From Sphingopyxis sp. H053 (GTDB lineage Bacteria; Pseudomonadota; Alphaproteobacteria; Sphingomonadales; Sphingomonadaceae): a DNA stretch of 64,000 nt. The stretch's first letter is position 1, and each line of letters starts with the position of its first letter. Location of the stretch: assembly GCF_001468225.1 (NCBI RefSeq), contig NZ_LNRU01000007.1, positions 359,624 to 423,623 on the forward strand, read 5' to 3'. Under the pieces are notes generated by a model, which saw nothing but the letters and a program-made list of their open reading frames with translations, did no database searches and was not told the DNA's origin. This document shows, one piece after another, positions 25,374 through 33,995 of this stretch. The position numbers and the translations under genes were made by a program.

Positions 25374-27906
25374 GCCGAACCGTGACGCTCAGGAAGCGGC
25401 CAATTGCTGACCCGTTCGTCGTGTCAAACGGAGCATCGAAAGGCGAGGTGGTGAAGATCGGCTCCGGCTTGCTGTTGAAGACATTCTGTGCGCTCAGCGC
25501 AACTTCCGTGCCTGCGCCGAGCCGCAATCGGCCGGTCAGGTCAAGCGTTGTCGATCCGCTAAGTTTGATGGCTGCCGGACGACGATTGTCCGTGACGCTC
25601 GCGCTGTGATTGAGAAAGGCCGCGAGCGAGAAGGCCTTGTCGCTCAGCGTGAGCCCGCCGCGCGCCCGAAAATGCGGCGGGCGGAAGATTGTTCCCGCGA
25701 GGTCGGTCACCGGCAGGCCGGGAAGCAATTGCTGACTGCTGTCGAGCCAGGTGGCTCCGGCGTTCAGGCTCAGCTGCCGGTCGCTGCCAAGCTGGGCATC
25801 ATATCGTACCGCGATGTCGACGCCGCGATATTTCTGCCGCGCGATATTGCGGTCGCGAGCATCGAGGAAGGCGACGACGCGCGCCGGGTCGTAGGGAGAC
25901 CCCGTAATGTTCTGGAGCCCGCCATCGGCACCGGCGAAGATGGTGTCGAGCAGGGCCGGCGCAGGATTTAAGGTAACGAGATCAGCAAAGATCGGATTGT
26001 TCAGAACCCCGGCGCCCGAGGCGAGCGGCGGCGCAACGCGATCCTTATAGTCGATCCGAAAATAGCTTGCCGAAACCTCAAGACCATGGAGCGGTTTCAC
26101 GGTCGCGCTGAAGGTCCAGTTTTCGGAGCGTTCAGGCTCGAGCTGGTCGTTCGGCCCGAGAGCATAAGCGACGGTCGAACCAGCGGGAAATCCCTGGCCG
26201 AAGCCGCCGACCGGCACGAGCAGCGCAACATAGCCGGAATATTGTTGATAGAGCGTCGGAAGTTTGAAGGATTTGCCCCATGACACCCCCAGCCGGACCT
26301 GCTCGACCGGATCATAGACGAAGCTCAGCTTCGGGGTGACGATGTCGCCGGAGTCCGAATAATCCTCATAGCGCAGCGCCCCGGTCAGCGAAGCGCGGTG
26401 CGCAAAGGCCAGATCCTGATCGGGGTCCGCGATCGGCAGTAAAAGCTCGCCATAGGCGAAATGATTGCGGCGCGAGCGTGAAAAGCTGCGGGTTCCGATT
26501 TCGGATTTGAAACGGTTGGTGCGATAGCCGCCGCCAAAGGCCAGTCGCGCGGGGCCCGCGGGGAGCTCGAACAGCGACCCCTCCAGTCCCGCCTCCACCG
26601 CGATATTCCGGTTGAAGAAGTGCCGCGCGGTGGCAGTGCTCGGCGCGCCGCCGCTGAAGTTCTGGCTGATGCCATCGGTCGTGTCGGTGCCGAAAAACGC
26701 GCCCGCTTTCAGCTTCCAATTGGCCGACAGTGCGGCCGACAGCGTCGGTGCGACGCCAAATGTTTCGAACTTGGTGCGCGCCTCAAGCCCTGAGTTTCGG
26801 AGCGGCTGAGCGACCGTGAAACCGGTCGCCGACTCCATCCTTCCGCGCTTGTAAATAAGATCGGCAGCCAGGGTGACGCCGCCGCCAAGCGACTGGTGAC
26901 CGCTCAGCAGAACCGCGTGTCGGCGAAGGGCAGGGAAGAGCGTCGAATCGGGGTTGTTGGCGAAGGCATAGCTGCGATCTTTCGCCCGGATCGCGGTACC
27001 GTGCGAATAATCATAGGCCGCGATGATGCCGCCGTCCGACCAGCGCGATCCGCCGAGAAGATTATATTGGTGCTGGAAATTGCCGCCGTCGGTCGAAAGG
27101 CCGAGCCGGGCGCTGGTCGATACGCCCTTATAGTCGCGCTTGAGAAGAATATTGACGACCCCGGCGACCGCGTCGGCGCCGTAGATGGCCGATGCCCCAT
27201 CGGCCACGACCTCAACGCGGTCGACCGCCGCGATGGGAATGGCGCTGACGTCGATCACCGAATTGACGCTGCTGTAGGCAAAGCGATTGCCGTTGATCAG
27301 CGTCAGTGTCGCATTGGGACCGATACCGCGCAGGTTGAAAGTCGATGCGCCATTGGCGTTCACGTTTTCATTCGCGGCGCCTTGCGAATTTCCGATCCCG
27401 GGATTCTGGCCGCCGCCGAAATTCTGCGGCAAGCTGCGCGCCACCTCGCCAAGATCGGCATGGCCGGAGTTGCGGATGTCTTCCGAGGTCACCCGGATCA
27501 CAGGGGTTGCCGTGGGCGCGCCCGTGATCCGTGACCCCGTCACGACAATCGGCTCGGCCTCGGTCGCGGCGGCATTTTCGGCGGAGGCGAGTCTGGAAAT
27601 GACCACCGAGCCGACCTCGAACCTTGCGGTGAGCCCGCTACCTTTGAGGAGCGCCTCGATTGCTTCGCGGCTCGTCAGCTCGCCTTTCAACGGCGGCGCA
27701 GTCTTTCCATCAAGATCGCGCGACGATGCGTAGAGCTCGATGTCGGCAATCGTGGCAGCGCTGCGCAGCGCGTCGTCGAGATCCTGCGCGGGCATATCGT
27801 AGGGCTGGCGCTGTTGCTGCATGGCCAGCGCAACCGTAGGTGAAAAACAGGTGGCACTGCCGACCAGCAGCGCGACCAGCGAACGGGACTTCTTCAACAT
27901 TATCAC
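25363..27906 (-). CDS. TonB-dependent transducer/receptor with STN signalling domain (lasso uptake)
   Basis: An 847-residue outer-membrane protein. After the signal peptide comes an STN domain (YDMPAQDLDDALRSAATIADIELYA, residues about 35-110), then the TonB box/plug (EPIVVTGSRITGAP, LRGIGPNATLTLINGNRFA, DRVEVVADGASAIYGADAVAGVVNILLKRD) and a barrel ending in Trp (VTVRHDW). The STN domain marks FecA-type receptors that signal through FecR to an ECF sigma factor; both lie directly upstream. In lasso clusters lacking an ABC exporter this receptor is thought to import the lasso peptide or its ligand-loaded form. The FecR stop is 91 bases upstream. Confidence 0.92.
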   Translation of the reverse strand: MIMLKKSRSLVALLVGSATCFSPTVALAMQQQRQPYDMPAQDLDDALRSAATIADIELYASSRDLDGKTAPPLKGELTSREAIEALLKGSGLTARFEVGSVVISRLASAENAAATEAEPIVVTGSRITGAPTATPVIRVTSEDIRNSGHADLGEVARSLPQNFGGGQNPGIGNSQGAANENVNANGASTFNLRGIGPNATLTLINGNRFAYSSVNSVIDVSAIPIAAVDRVEVVADGASAIYGADAVAGVVNILLKRDYKGVSTSARLGLSTDGGNFQHQYNLLGGSRWSDGGIIAAYDYSHGTAIRAKDRSYAFANNPDSTLFPALRRHAVLLSGHQSLGGGVTLAADLIYKRGRMESATGFTVAQPLRNSGLEARTKFETFGVAPTLSAALSANWKLKAGAFFGTDTTDGISQNFSGGAPSTATARHFFNRNIAVEAGLEGSLFELPAGPARLAFGGGYRTNRFKSEIGTRSFSRSRRNHFAYGELLLPIADPDQDLAFAHRASLTGALRYEDYSDSGDIVTPKLSFVYDPVEQVRLGVSWGKSFKLPTLYQQYSGYVALLVPVGGFGQGFPAGSTVAYALGPNDQLEPERSENWTFSATVKPLHGLEVSASYFRIDYKDRVAPPLASGAGVLNNPIFADLVTLNPAPALLDTIFAGADGGLQNITGSPYDPARVVAFLDARDRNIARQKYRGVDIAVRYDAQLGSDRQLSLNAGATWLDSSQQLLPGLPVTDLAGTIFRPPHFRARGGLTLSDKAFSLAAFLNHSASVTDNRRPAAIKLSGSTTLDLTGRLRLGAGTEVALSAQNVFNSKPEPIFTTSPFDAPFDTTNGSAIGRFLSVTVRHDW

Positions 27907-27997
27907 TCCCCCATTTCCTCGGCCGTGCTTCAGGCAGGCGGCCAGTGGGGGTGCGTTGACGGGGCGAAGGGGAGCCCCTTAGTCTTGGGTGAAAAAA

Positions 27998-28987
27998 TTA
28001 TCGGCGGCGAAGATGGATGGCTCTCGCCGTGCGTTCGACCCTGAGACCGAACAGGGTTGCGATCCGTTCAGCGAAAGCATCGGTCTCGCTAAGATGGAAG
28101 CGGCCGGAAACCTCAAGCGCGGCGCTCGCCGCATCGTCGATCACGATCGGGATGACGGCATAGCGATTGGCCTCCGCAACCAGTCGGTCGAGCCTTATCG
28201 AACGATATTCGGCCCAGCCTTCGGGCCAGTTTGCGGGAATGTCAGACGCTTGGGCCATACCGAACTGCAACTTGCCATCACGCCGATAGGTCAGCGTCTT
28301 TCCCTGTGACAACGCGGTCGCAGGACCGGTTTTGGCGTCTGCGCGCAGGCCGGCCTCGCCGCGCCGGAGGGCCGCACTGACCGTTCCGGCCTCGTCGAGG
28401 CTAAGGTCGATCTCGGCATCGTTCGCGATTGCTGCGCCTGTCCCGGCGTCGATATGGAGCGGTTTAGCTTGCTTGGCGATGGAAAGACGGACCCTGCCCT
28501 TTACCAAGCGGACGCTGCGGTCGCCGTCTCCGAACGCGACGTCCAGCCGGCTGTCGGTATCAAGCGTCGCGCGCGAGCCGTCGGCAAGCCGGAACGTGCG
28601 GATCTCGCCGCGCTGCGTAATCAGGGGTTCGGCGGCGCGCGCGGTGGACGCACTGCCGGGCTGGCCGGGAAGGGAGGCGCCTCCAGCCCCGAATGCTACA
28701 ATCAGCAGCGCGATTGCGGTCGCGGCGGCGCCCCATGGCAGCCAGCCGCGAACCCGGCCCCGCCGCGCTTCGGCATGGCTTGTTCCGTGGCGCTGCGAGG
28801 TCTTGAGAACCGCCATGGCCGCCATGCGGCGTTCGGCGCGGCGGTAGGCTTCGCCATGATCGGCCGATGCGAGGAGCCACGCTTCAAACTCTCCGCGCAG
28901 CGCGCCGGCGTCCTCGCCGCGCATCTTGATCAGCCACGCCTGCGCGACCTCATCGACGGGATAGTTGCCGCCGCTTGTGCTCGTCAT
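27998..28987 (-). CDS. FecR-family anti-sigma/sigma regulator
   Basis: A 329-residue inner-membrane protein. The N-terminal domain (DEVAQAWLIKMRGEDAGALRGEFEAWLLASADHGEAYRRAERRMAAM) is the cytoplasmic sigma-binding part. One transmembrane helix follows (WGAAATAIALLIVAFGAGG). The periplasmic FecR domain contains EIRTFRLADGSRATLDTDSRLDVAF, and a C-terminal secretin/TonB-like segment ends the protein. It relays the signal from the STN domain of the receptor to the ECF sigma factor. Its ATG overlaps the sigma stop by 4 nt. Confidence 0.93.
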   Translation of the reverse strand: MTSTSGGNYPVDEVAQAWLIKMRGEDAGALRGEFEAWLLASADHGEAYRRAERRMAAMAVLKTSQRHGTSHAEARRGRVRGWLPWGAAATAIALLIVAFGAGGASLPGQPGSASTARAAEPLITQRGEIRTFRLADGSRATLDTDSRLDVAFGDGDRSVRLVKGRVRLSIAKQAKPLHIDAGTGAAIANDAEIDLSLDEAGTVSAALRRGEAGLRADAKTGPATALSQGKTLTYRRDGKLQFGMAQASDIPANWPEGWAEYRSIRLDRLVAEANRYAVIPIVIDDAASAALEVSGRFHLSETDAFAERIATLFGLRVERTARAIHLRRR

Positions 28988-29613
28988 CGGCCGCCGTCCA
29001 CCAACTTTGAAATCTGACCGAGCGCTTTCATCATATGATATTCCACCGTTGCGATGCTGATGCCCAGCAGTTCGTGTATCTCGCGATAACTGAGTTCGTC
29101 CACCCGGTGCATCAGGAAAACGCGGCGCGTTTTTGGCGGCATGGCGTCAACCGCCGTTTCATACAATCGCAGCAGGTCCGCGGCTTCGAGGTTCCACTCC
29201 TGCGCCGCAGGCGTCGCGCCGTCGCGCTCCTCGCGAAGCGGAAAGAAGATCGCCCGCGCGGACTTCTGGCGCCGCGCGCGATCGATAAGGAGATTTTGGG
29301 CGATGCGGCGAAGAAACCCGCCCGGATTGATGAGCTGGTGGCGCTGTGCGCTCCCCGCGGCGCGAGCAAACACTTCCTGCACTAGGTCCGGTGCTTCCTC
29401 GGCTCCTGCTTTGCGGCGAAGGAAATGGAAGAGCGATATGCGATGGGTCCGATATATCGCGTCCAGATCGTGCCCGGCTTCTGGACGCTCATCGGCCGAA
29501 GGGGGACGATCGGCCGGATGGGCATGGCAGGCCGAGGACACCGAAAAGGGGTGACGCGGCGGCGCACGGTCGCCGCAGGTACAGGAAGACACGACAGAAA
29601 ATCCCGGAGGCAC
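28984..29613 (-). CDS. ECF sigma factor, FecI-like
   Basis: Region 2 is LDAIYRTHRISLFHFLRRKAGAEEAPDLVQEVFARA, and region 4 is DAMPPKTRRVFLMHRVDELSYREIHELLGISIATVEYHMMKAL. The gene forms a classic FecI-FecR-receptor chain with the two downstream genes. It should direct transcription of the receptor/isopeptidase and perhaps the lasso precursor. The first about 45 residues (from ATG 29613) are longer than usual and low-complexity; the real start could be a downstream GTG, so the 5' boundary is uncertain. Confidence 0.9.
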   Translation of the reverse strand: MPPGFSVVSSCTCGDRAPPRHPFSVSSACHAHPADRPPSADERPEAGHDLDAIYRTHRISLFHFLRRKAGAEEAPDLVQEVFARAAGSAQRHQLINPGGFLRRIAQNLLIDRARRQKSARAIFFPLREERDGATPAAQEWNLEAADLLRLYETAVDAMPPKTRRVFLMHRVDELSYREIHELLGISIATVEYHMMKALGQISKLVDGGR

Positions 29614-29846
29614 GAACGGGACCAGCCGGCATTCGCCAGAGACCCGTCTTCCAGTGCAGTGCCGCCGTTTGGTCGCTCGCGCGAACCATGGACCGGTTGG
29701 GCCGCCGGTCCGGTCAGGGACTGGCGCATATGATGCCTGGCGAAATATTCCGCGCAGGAACTGCCAGCGATGCTCCTGCGCCGTCGAATCATGTCAATTG
29801 TAGGCGGCGCTGACAAGCAAAACGTCACTCCCATTTCGGCCAGCGA

Positions 29847-30458
29847 TCATGGCTGTCGACCCGGATGGCCGGCGAGCGTTCGGGCGTAGCTGGCCGCTTC
29901 ACGCGCGCGCCGCTCGTGATAACCGAGCAGGAGATTGCGAACCTGCGCTTGCGGCTCTGCATCGGCGAAGGCGATCGCGATCGCGTTATACTCTGCGTCG
30001 ATGTCGGCAAGGATCATCGCGTCGAAATGACGCGATAGCTGAAGCCTGTCGCCGATCGCTGCGATGCTCGCGACGATCTCGCTGTTCGCCGAGCGCTCCG
30101 CGATCGCCAGGAACAGGTCCGCGATGCGGTCGGGATAGGGCTGGTCAGCGGGGACCGAAGTTGCCGAGCCTTTTGGCGCCGTCGCAAGCGCCGCGAGCAG
30201 CAAGATCAGGTGCAACTCGAGCAGGTCGCGAAACTCGGTTTCGGTCAGCCGATGAACGTGAAAGCCCTCGCCCGGTGCGAAATCGACCATCCGCTCGCCA
30301 TTGAGCCGGTAGAGACTGTCGCGAACCGGGGTAACGCTGACCCCGAGATCTTCGGCGAGACGGGCCGCTTCGATCCGGGTGCCGCTAGCCCATTCTCCGC
30401 TCATCAGCTGACGCTTGATCGCCTCATAGGTCGGCTCGAACACGTGTGCCGGGCTCAT
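29847..30458 (-). CDS. GntR-family (FadR/FCD type) transcriptional regulator
   Basis: A 203-residue protein. The winged helix reads FEPTYEAIKRQLMSGEWASGTRIEAARLAEDLGVSVTPVRDSLYRLNGERMVDF, typical GntR, followed by a helical FCD-like effector domain (ETEFRDLLELHLILLLAA). The ATG at 30458 is fixed by a 4-nt overlap with the stop of the dioxygenase gene; a longer frame to 30680 is only read-through of that gene. It is the last gene of the luxI-phyH-gntR operon and may control the use or breakdown of the quorum-sensing product. Confidence 0.85.
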   Translation of the reverse strand: MSPAHVFEPTYEAIKRQLMSGEWASGTRIEAARLAEDLGVSVTPVRDSLYRLNGERMVDFAPGEGFHVHRLTETEFRDLLELHLILLLAALATAPKGSATSVPADQPYPDRIADLFLAIAERSANSEIVASIAAIGDRLQLSRHFDAMILADIDAEYNAIAIAFADAEPQAQVRNLLLGYHERRAREAASYARTLAGHPGRQP

Positions 30459-31333
30459 TTTTCGTTCCTTTCCGCAGCAGCGAATTCGGACACGGCGTCG
30501 GCCTGGTCGGTACGGAGCGCGTCGATCGCGCCGATATGCGCCGGCCGTTCGTCTTGCAGCAGGATCGATGGGCATTGCCCTTCGTAATTGCCGAGATTCG
30601 GGCGGTGCTGCGCATAGCCGGCGAGCGCGGCCAGTTCGGGAGGAAACGTCCGGGCGACCTCGGGCGGATAGGCGAGCCACAAATTCTCATAGGGCTTCAG
30701 CCATCCCAAGCTGTAGCTGACGAGCACGCCGCGCCGGACCTCTTGGCTGAGGTTCGAGCCCGCCCCATGCGCAGTCGATCCCAGAAAGCATATCGCCGCG
30801 CCCGGCTTGCCTTCGGCGAAAATGGGTTGCCCAAGATCAGATTTCGCCATCCCCTTCACGCCGTGGCTCTTCGGAAAGATGCGCGTTGCGCCGTTTTCTT
30901 TTGTGAAGGGTGTCAGCGGCCAGAGGACGTTGACGAGATATTCCTGGGTGCCGTCGGCGCCGCGCCACATATCCTGGTCGCGGTGCGGGAACTGCCGCAC
31001 TTCGCCCGGATGGATTTCGATCGCCTGTGTGAGGTTGAGCTGGATCCGGTCGCAGCCGGTGCCGAGAATGGTCTCCACGGCAGAAAGGATGAGCGGGTTG
31101 AGTACCAGTGCGGCCATGTGCTCCGATCGCTTGAGCAGGCCGCCGAAGCGCTTTGTGCGGCGGCCGTAGAAATTGCCTTCACAAAAGGGCGTCGCGGCGA
31201 AGATGGGGTCGAGATCCCTTGCGAGCGCATGGACACGCGCGACCGCCTCGTTGCGAATTATGCAATAGCCTTTGCGGCGCAGCTCCTCGAAGAGCAGGCC
31301 AGGCAGATCGGCTTCGGTCAGATCCTTTTTCAT
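30455..31333 (-). CDS. Phytanoyl-CoA dioxygenase (PhyH) family Fe(II)/2-oxoglutarate oxygenase
   Basis: A 292-residue protein. The double-stranded beta-helix fold shows HRDQDMW (the HxD iron ligands) and a later histidine in STAHGAGSNLSQEVRRGVLVSYSLGW, where Arg would bind 2-oxoglutarate. Start at ATG 31333 is set by the 4-nt overlap with luxI; a frame extending to 31450 only overlaps luxI. PhyH-like genes directly downstream of luxI are a recurring sphingomonad arrangement. I infer hydroxylation of a fatty acyl chain, either the AHL itself or a related metabolite. Confidence 0.88.
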   Translation of the reverse strand: MKKDLTEADLPGLLFEELRRKGYCIIRNEAVARVHALARDLDPIFAATPFCEGNFYGRRTKRFGGLLKRSEHMAALVLNPLILSAVETILGTGCDRIQLNLTQAIEIHPGEVRQFPHRDQDMWRGADGTQEYLVNVLWPLTPFTKENGATRIFPKSHGVKGMAKSDLGQPIFAEGKPGAAICFLGSTAHGAGSNLSQEVRRGVLVSYSLGWLKPYENLWLAYPPEVARTFPPELAALAGYAQHRPNLGNYEGQCPSILLQDERPAHIGAIDALRTDQADAVSEFAAAERNEK

Positions 31334-31956
31334 CGCCCCGCCTCCCCGCCTTCTTCGAACTTGAGGACAAGCGGCGCATAGGTGCCGGTGCGCTGCAATC
31401 CGGGGAGCGTATCCTCGTCGATCGCTATGCTGAGGGCGACTATCCGGCACGCGCTATCCCGGTGAACGGGACCCAGCGTGCGGCATGTCCAGCCAAATTT
31501 GCTGATCGTGTGATACCAACCGGCTTCTGCGACACCGACATATTCGCCTATGCCGTGGCGGAGAGCATAGTCCGCCAGCGCGGTGACCAACTGGTTGCGC
31601 GCGTCGCGGCGCTCGGTGGGCGTTTGTCCGGGGTCGAGGCAGAAGCGACTGATCTCCCACACGCCTTCACCGGACGGCGCCCCGTCGGCGCAAAGATGCG
31701 AATAGATGTCGCCGAGCAGGTGCGGCGCCGTGGTTGGCAGCAGCCGCGCCGACGCCCGGTGGCGCAGATCATCGGGATCGAGCAGGATCAGGTACCGCGC
31801 GTCCGGGGTGTCGAATTGGTCGAGCTCGAAGCGGCCGTCGAGGGCAGGCAAATCCCATTGCAGCTTGTCGATGAAGACCTGCTTGCGGGCGGCGAACATG
31901 GCGCGAAGCGCCGCATTCCCGGGCGCATCCTGCGCCCGCGTGGATTGAGTGATCAT
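31330..31956 (-). CDS. LuxI-type acyl-homoserine lactone synthase
   Basis: A 208-residue protein with the family landmarks in order: ARKQVFIDKLQWDLP (Arg and Trp), FELDQFDTPDARYLIL (the paired Asp), RASARLLPTTAPHLLGDIY, and WEISRFCLD (Glu and Arg). LuxI enzymes join an acyl chain from acyl-ACP to S-adenosylmethionine and form AHL signals. It lies 99 bases downstream of the luxR gene in the same direction, and a 16-bp palindrome sits about 58 bases before its ATG. The stop overlaps the next start by 4 nt. Confidence 0.93.
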   Translation of the reverse strand: MITQSTRAQDAPGNAALRAMFAARKQVFIDKLQWDLPALDGRFELDQFDTPDARYLILLDPDDLRHRASARLLPTTAPHLLGDIYSHLCADGAPSGEGVWEISRFCLDPGQTPTERRDARNQLVTALADYALRHGIGEYVGVAEAGWYHTISKFGWTCRTLGPVHRDSACRIVALSIAIDEDTLPGLQRTGTYAPLVLKFEEGGEAGR

Positions 31957-32013
31957 GATGGTTCCTTGGCTTGTCGGTGCCAGGATCAGACCATCATTCC
32001 CACCGCGCGGCTA

Positions 32014-32029
32014 TGCCCAGAAATGGGCA
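32014..32029. promoter_or_regulatory. Lux-box-like palindrome before luxI
   Basis: TGCCCA-GAAA-TGGGCA, a perfect 6-bp inverted repeat with a 4-base spacer, about 58 bases upstream of the luxI start. Position and symmetry fit a LuxR-AHL binding site giving positive feedback, though the sequence differs from the Vibrio lux box. Confidence 0.6.
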
Positions 32030-32055
32030 ATCCCGGGACGATTTATGTGCGAGCG

Positions 32056-32811
32056 TCAGAGCGGGCGCCACCAGTCATAGACATCCGAAAAGCCGATGAC
32101 GCCGTCGAACAGGGCGCAGAGGATCAGCATTTGCCGACAAGGCACTGAATAGCGCTCGCGCGCGATCTTGAGATGACGGACCACGGTCTCTTCGCTGATG
32201 CCGAGGATGCTGGCGGTCTCGCCAGCAGTCTTGCCGCGGGCGGACCAGAGCACGCATTCGCGCTGCCGCTCGGTCAGCGCCGCCCGCGGAGTATAGGAGC
32301 CTGTCCCGATGAGCTGCCGCGCCGCGGCGAGCGCCACGGCGCCGACGATCTCGGCGGCGTGGAGCATCTCGAGCGGGATCCTGGCATTGGGAGCGACGGC
32401 AAAGGAGCAGCTTCCGGTCGCTTCGCCAGGCAAGTGCCGCGGCACCGTGAAGCCGTCGCCGATTCCGCTCTCGCGGGCGACCTTCAGCAACTGCCGGTCA
32501 CCGCGAGAAAGCGGGATGTAGTGATCGACATTGCGCCATTGAAAACCCGTCATGGATTTTTCGCCGGCGCGCCGGATCGGGTCGGTGCCGCTGAGATCGA
32601 AGCCGACATAGACATTCGCCCAGGCGTCGGGATAATTATGCACGAGCATCGATGCACCCTCGCCGCCGCCGCCGCGGCGATCGAAGGCGAGCGCGAAAAG
32701 ATCAAATCCCATGCGGTCGGCGGCGTTCGACAGGGCGGCAAAGAGCCGTTCTTCCTTGTCGGCGCCTGATATGTCGTGTGCGAGTTCCTCCGTCAGATTA
32801 AAATGCTTCAC
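32056..32811 (-). CDS. LuxR-type quorum-sensing transcriptional regulator
   Basis: A 251-residue protein. The N-terminal autoinducer-binding domain includes MLVHNYPDAWANVYVGFDLSGTDPIRRAGEKSMTGFQW, with the conserved Trp/Tyr/Asp contacts. The C-terminal LuxR HTH reads LTERQRECVLWSARGKTAGETASILGISEETVVRHLKIARERY. It lies just upstream of luxI and is the obvious receptor of the AHL made there. The C-terminal tail (CALFDGVIGFSDVYDWWRPL) is slightly longer than typical. Confidence 0.92.
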   Translation of the reverse strand: MKHFNLTEELAHDISGADKEERLFAALSNAADRMGFDLFALAFDRRGGGGEGASMLVHNYPDAWANVYVGFDLSGTDPIRRAGEKSMTGFQWRNVDHYIPLSRGDRQLLKVARESGIGDGFTVPRHLPGEATGSCSFAVAPNARIPLEMLHAAEIVGAVALAAARQLIGTGSYTPRAALTERQRECVLWSARGKTAGETASILGISEETVVRHLKIARERYSVPCRQMLILCALFDGVIGFSDVYDWWRPL

Positions 32812-33089
32812 GTCGATTCATCGGCCGCCGACGCGTTCCCGACCCGTCCGCCCGCGATCCGCTCCATGGCTCATCGCTCCCGTTTCCTCTCCGGGAGACA
32901 ATGAAGTTGGACAAGCTGCGCGATGGTCCTCGCACTGCGGCGGGCGGGTGATACCTCAGCCTCTATACGCAATGCCGATCGCCTCTTCGGTGTAACGACA
33001 GGAAATCACCTGATAAAGCGGCTTGGTGCACCAATCGGACCCAGATTGACACCTAATGCCTTAATACGCCGACCGCGGCGGAGCCGGCG

Positions 33090-33995
33090 TCACGCACCGG
33101 CGGCATCTGGAGTCGAAGTGGCGATCGAAACGTCATGGGCAAGCAGTCGTTCGCAGCTCGGCGCGACAAGGCCCCAGACCGCGTCGATCACGGCGGAGAA
33201 TGTCACGCCTTCAAGCTCAAGGCTCGCGGCATAGGCATCCCATTGCCGCCGCTTGTCGCCGTCTTCGAACATGGCAGCCGAGAGCCCCGGCGGACGGTCA
33301 GCCGGGATCGGCGTGCCGCGTCGATCGAATGTCGCCGCAAGTGCTGCGTCGAGCGCTTGAGCATTGATGTCGCAGGCCTGCGGAATCGCCCAGAGGTCGT
33401 AGAAATCCTTCATGCGACCATTGGCGATCCCGAGCGCTACCATCGCCTGAAATTTCTCTGCGATGACGCTTGTCGGCGAATAGGTGCGGATCTCCGGATC
33501 GGGAAAGTCCAGCAGCGTCGCGAAGGAAGTCGGCGGCGCCGGATCCGAGAGGGCGTCGCCAAAGCCGAGGTCGATCGTGATCGGGATGCGCGTTCGTTCG
33601 AGAAAGGCGGTCGTTGTTAGCCGCATGCCGCCATATTCGGCTCCCTCGCGGATCGGCCGCGCGGTGAGTGCGTCGATATCGAAAGTCAGCCCGTCAGCCG
33701 CCTCGATTTTCATGATCGCGCCGAAATCCGCTATCAGCCGTTCGGCGCTTGCATCGCCGAAGGCGAGAAAGTCGGCGTCGCGGGTGACTCGATTATCGTC
33801 TTCGAGCCAGAGCGTGACGAGAAGACCGCCTTTGAGAATGAACTGGTCCCGTAGCGGCGAGAGCGACAGTCGGTAAAGCAGGCGCTCGAGCGCGAAGCGA
33901 ACGAGCAGAACGTCGAAGGGCTGACGCTCCTTGCGCGCCAATTGGAGCAGCCGGTCCTTGACCGAGGCTGCCAGATTGACGGGTGCCTTAGCCAT
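33090..33995 (-). CDS. AbiEii-type nucleotidyltransferase toxin
   Basis: A 301-residue protein of the type IV toxin-antitoxin family AbiE. Core motifs are FILKGGLLVTLWLEDDNRVTRDADFLAFG (GG-x-L followed by R-x-T-x-D-x-D) and SPTSVIAEKFQAMVALGIANGRMKDFYDLWAI (the helper Lys and Asp positions). Such toxins are nucleotidyltransferases that add nucleotides to RNA, tRNA in known cases. The ATG at 33995 lies 8 nt inside the antitoxin stop, giving tight coupling; a longer frame to 34193 only overlaps the antitoxin gene. Phage abortive infection or plasmid stabilisation is the usual role. Confidence 0.9.
   Translation of the reverse strand: MAKAPVNLAASVKDRLLQLARKERQPFDVLLVRFALERLLYRLSLSPLRDQFILKGGLLVTLWLEDDNRVTRDADFLAFGDASAERLIADFGAIMKIEAADGLTFDIDALTARPIREGAEYGGMRLTTTAFLERTRIPITIDLGFGDALSDPAPPTSFATLLDFPDPEIRTYSPTSVIAEKFQAMVALGIANGRMKDFYDLWAIPQACDINAQALDAALAATFDRRGTPIPADRPPGLSAAMFEDGDKRRQWDAYAASLELEGVTFSAVIDAVWGLVAPSCERLLAHDVSIATSTPDAAGA

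Noticed and set aside
30459..30680. Longer start for the GntR regulator
   Set aside because: The extra 74 codons only read through the end of the dioxygenase gene in another frame; the ATGA overlap at 30455-30458 fixes the start.
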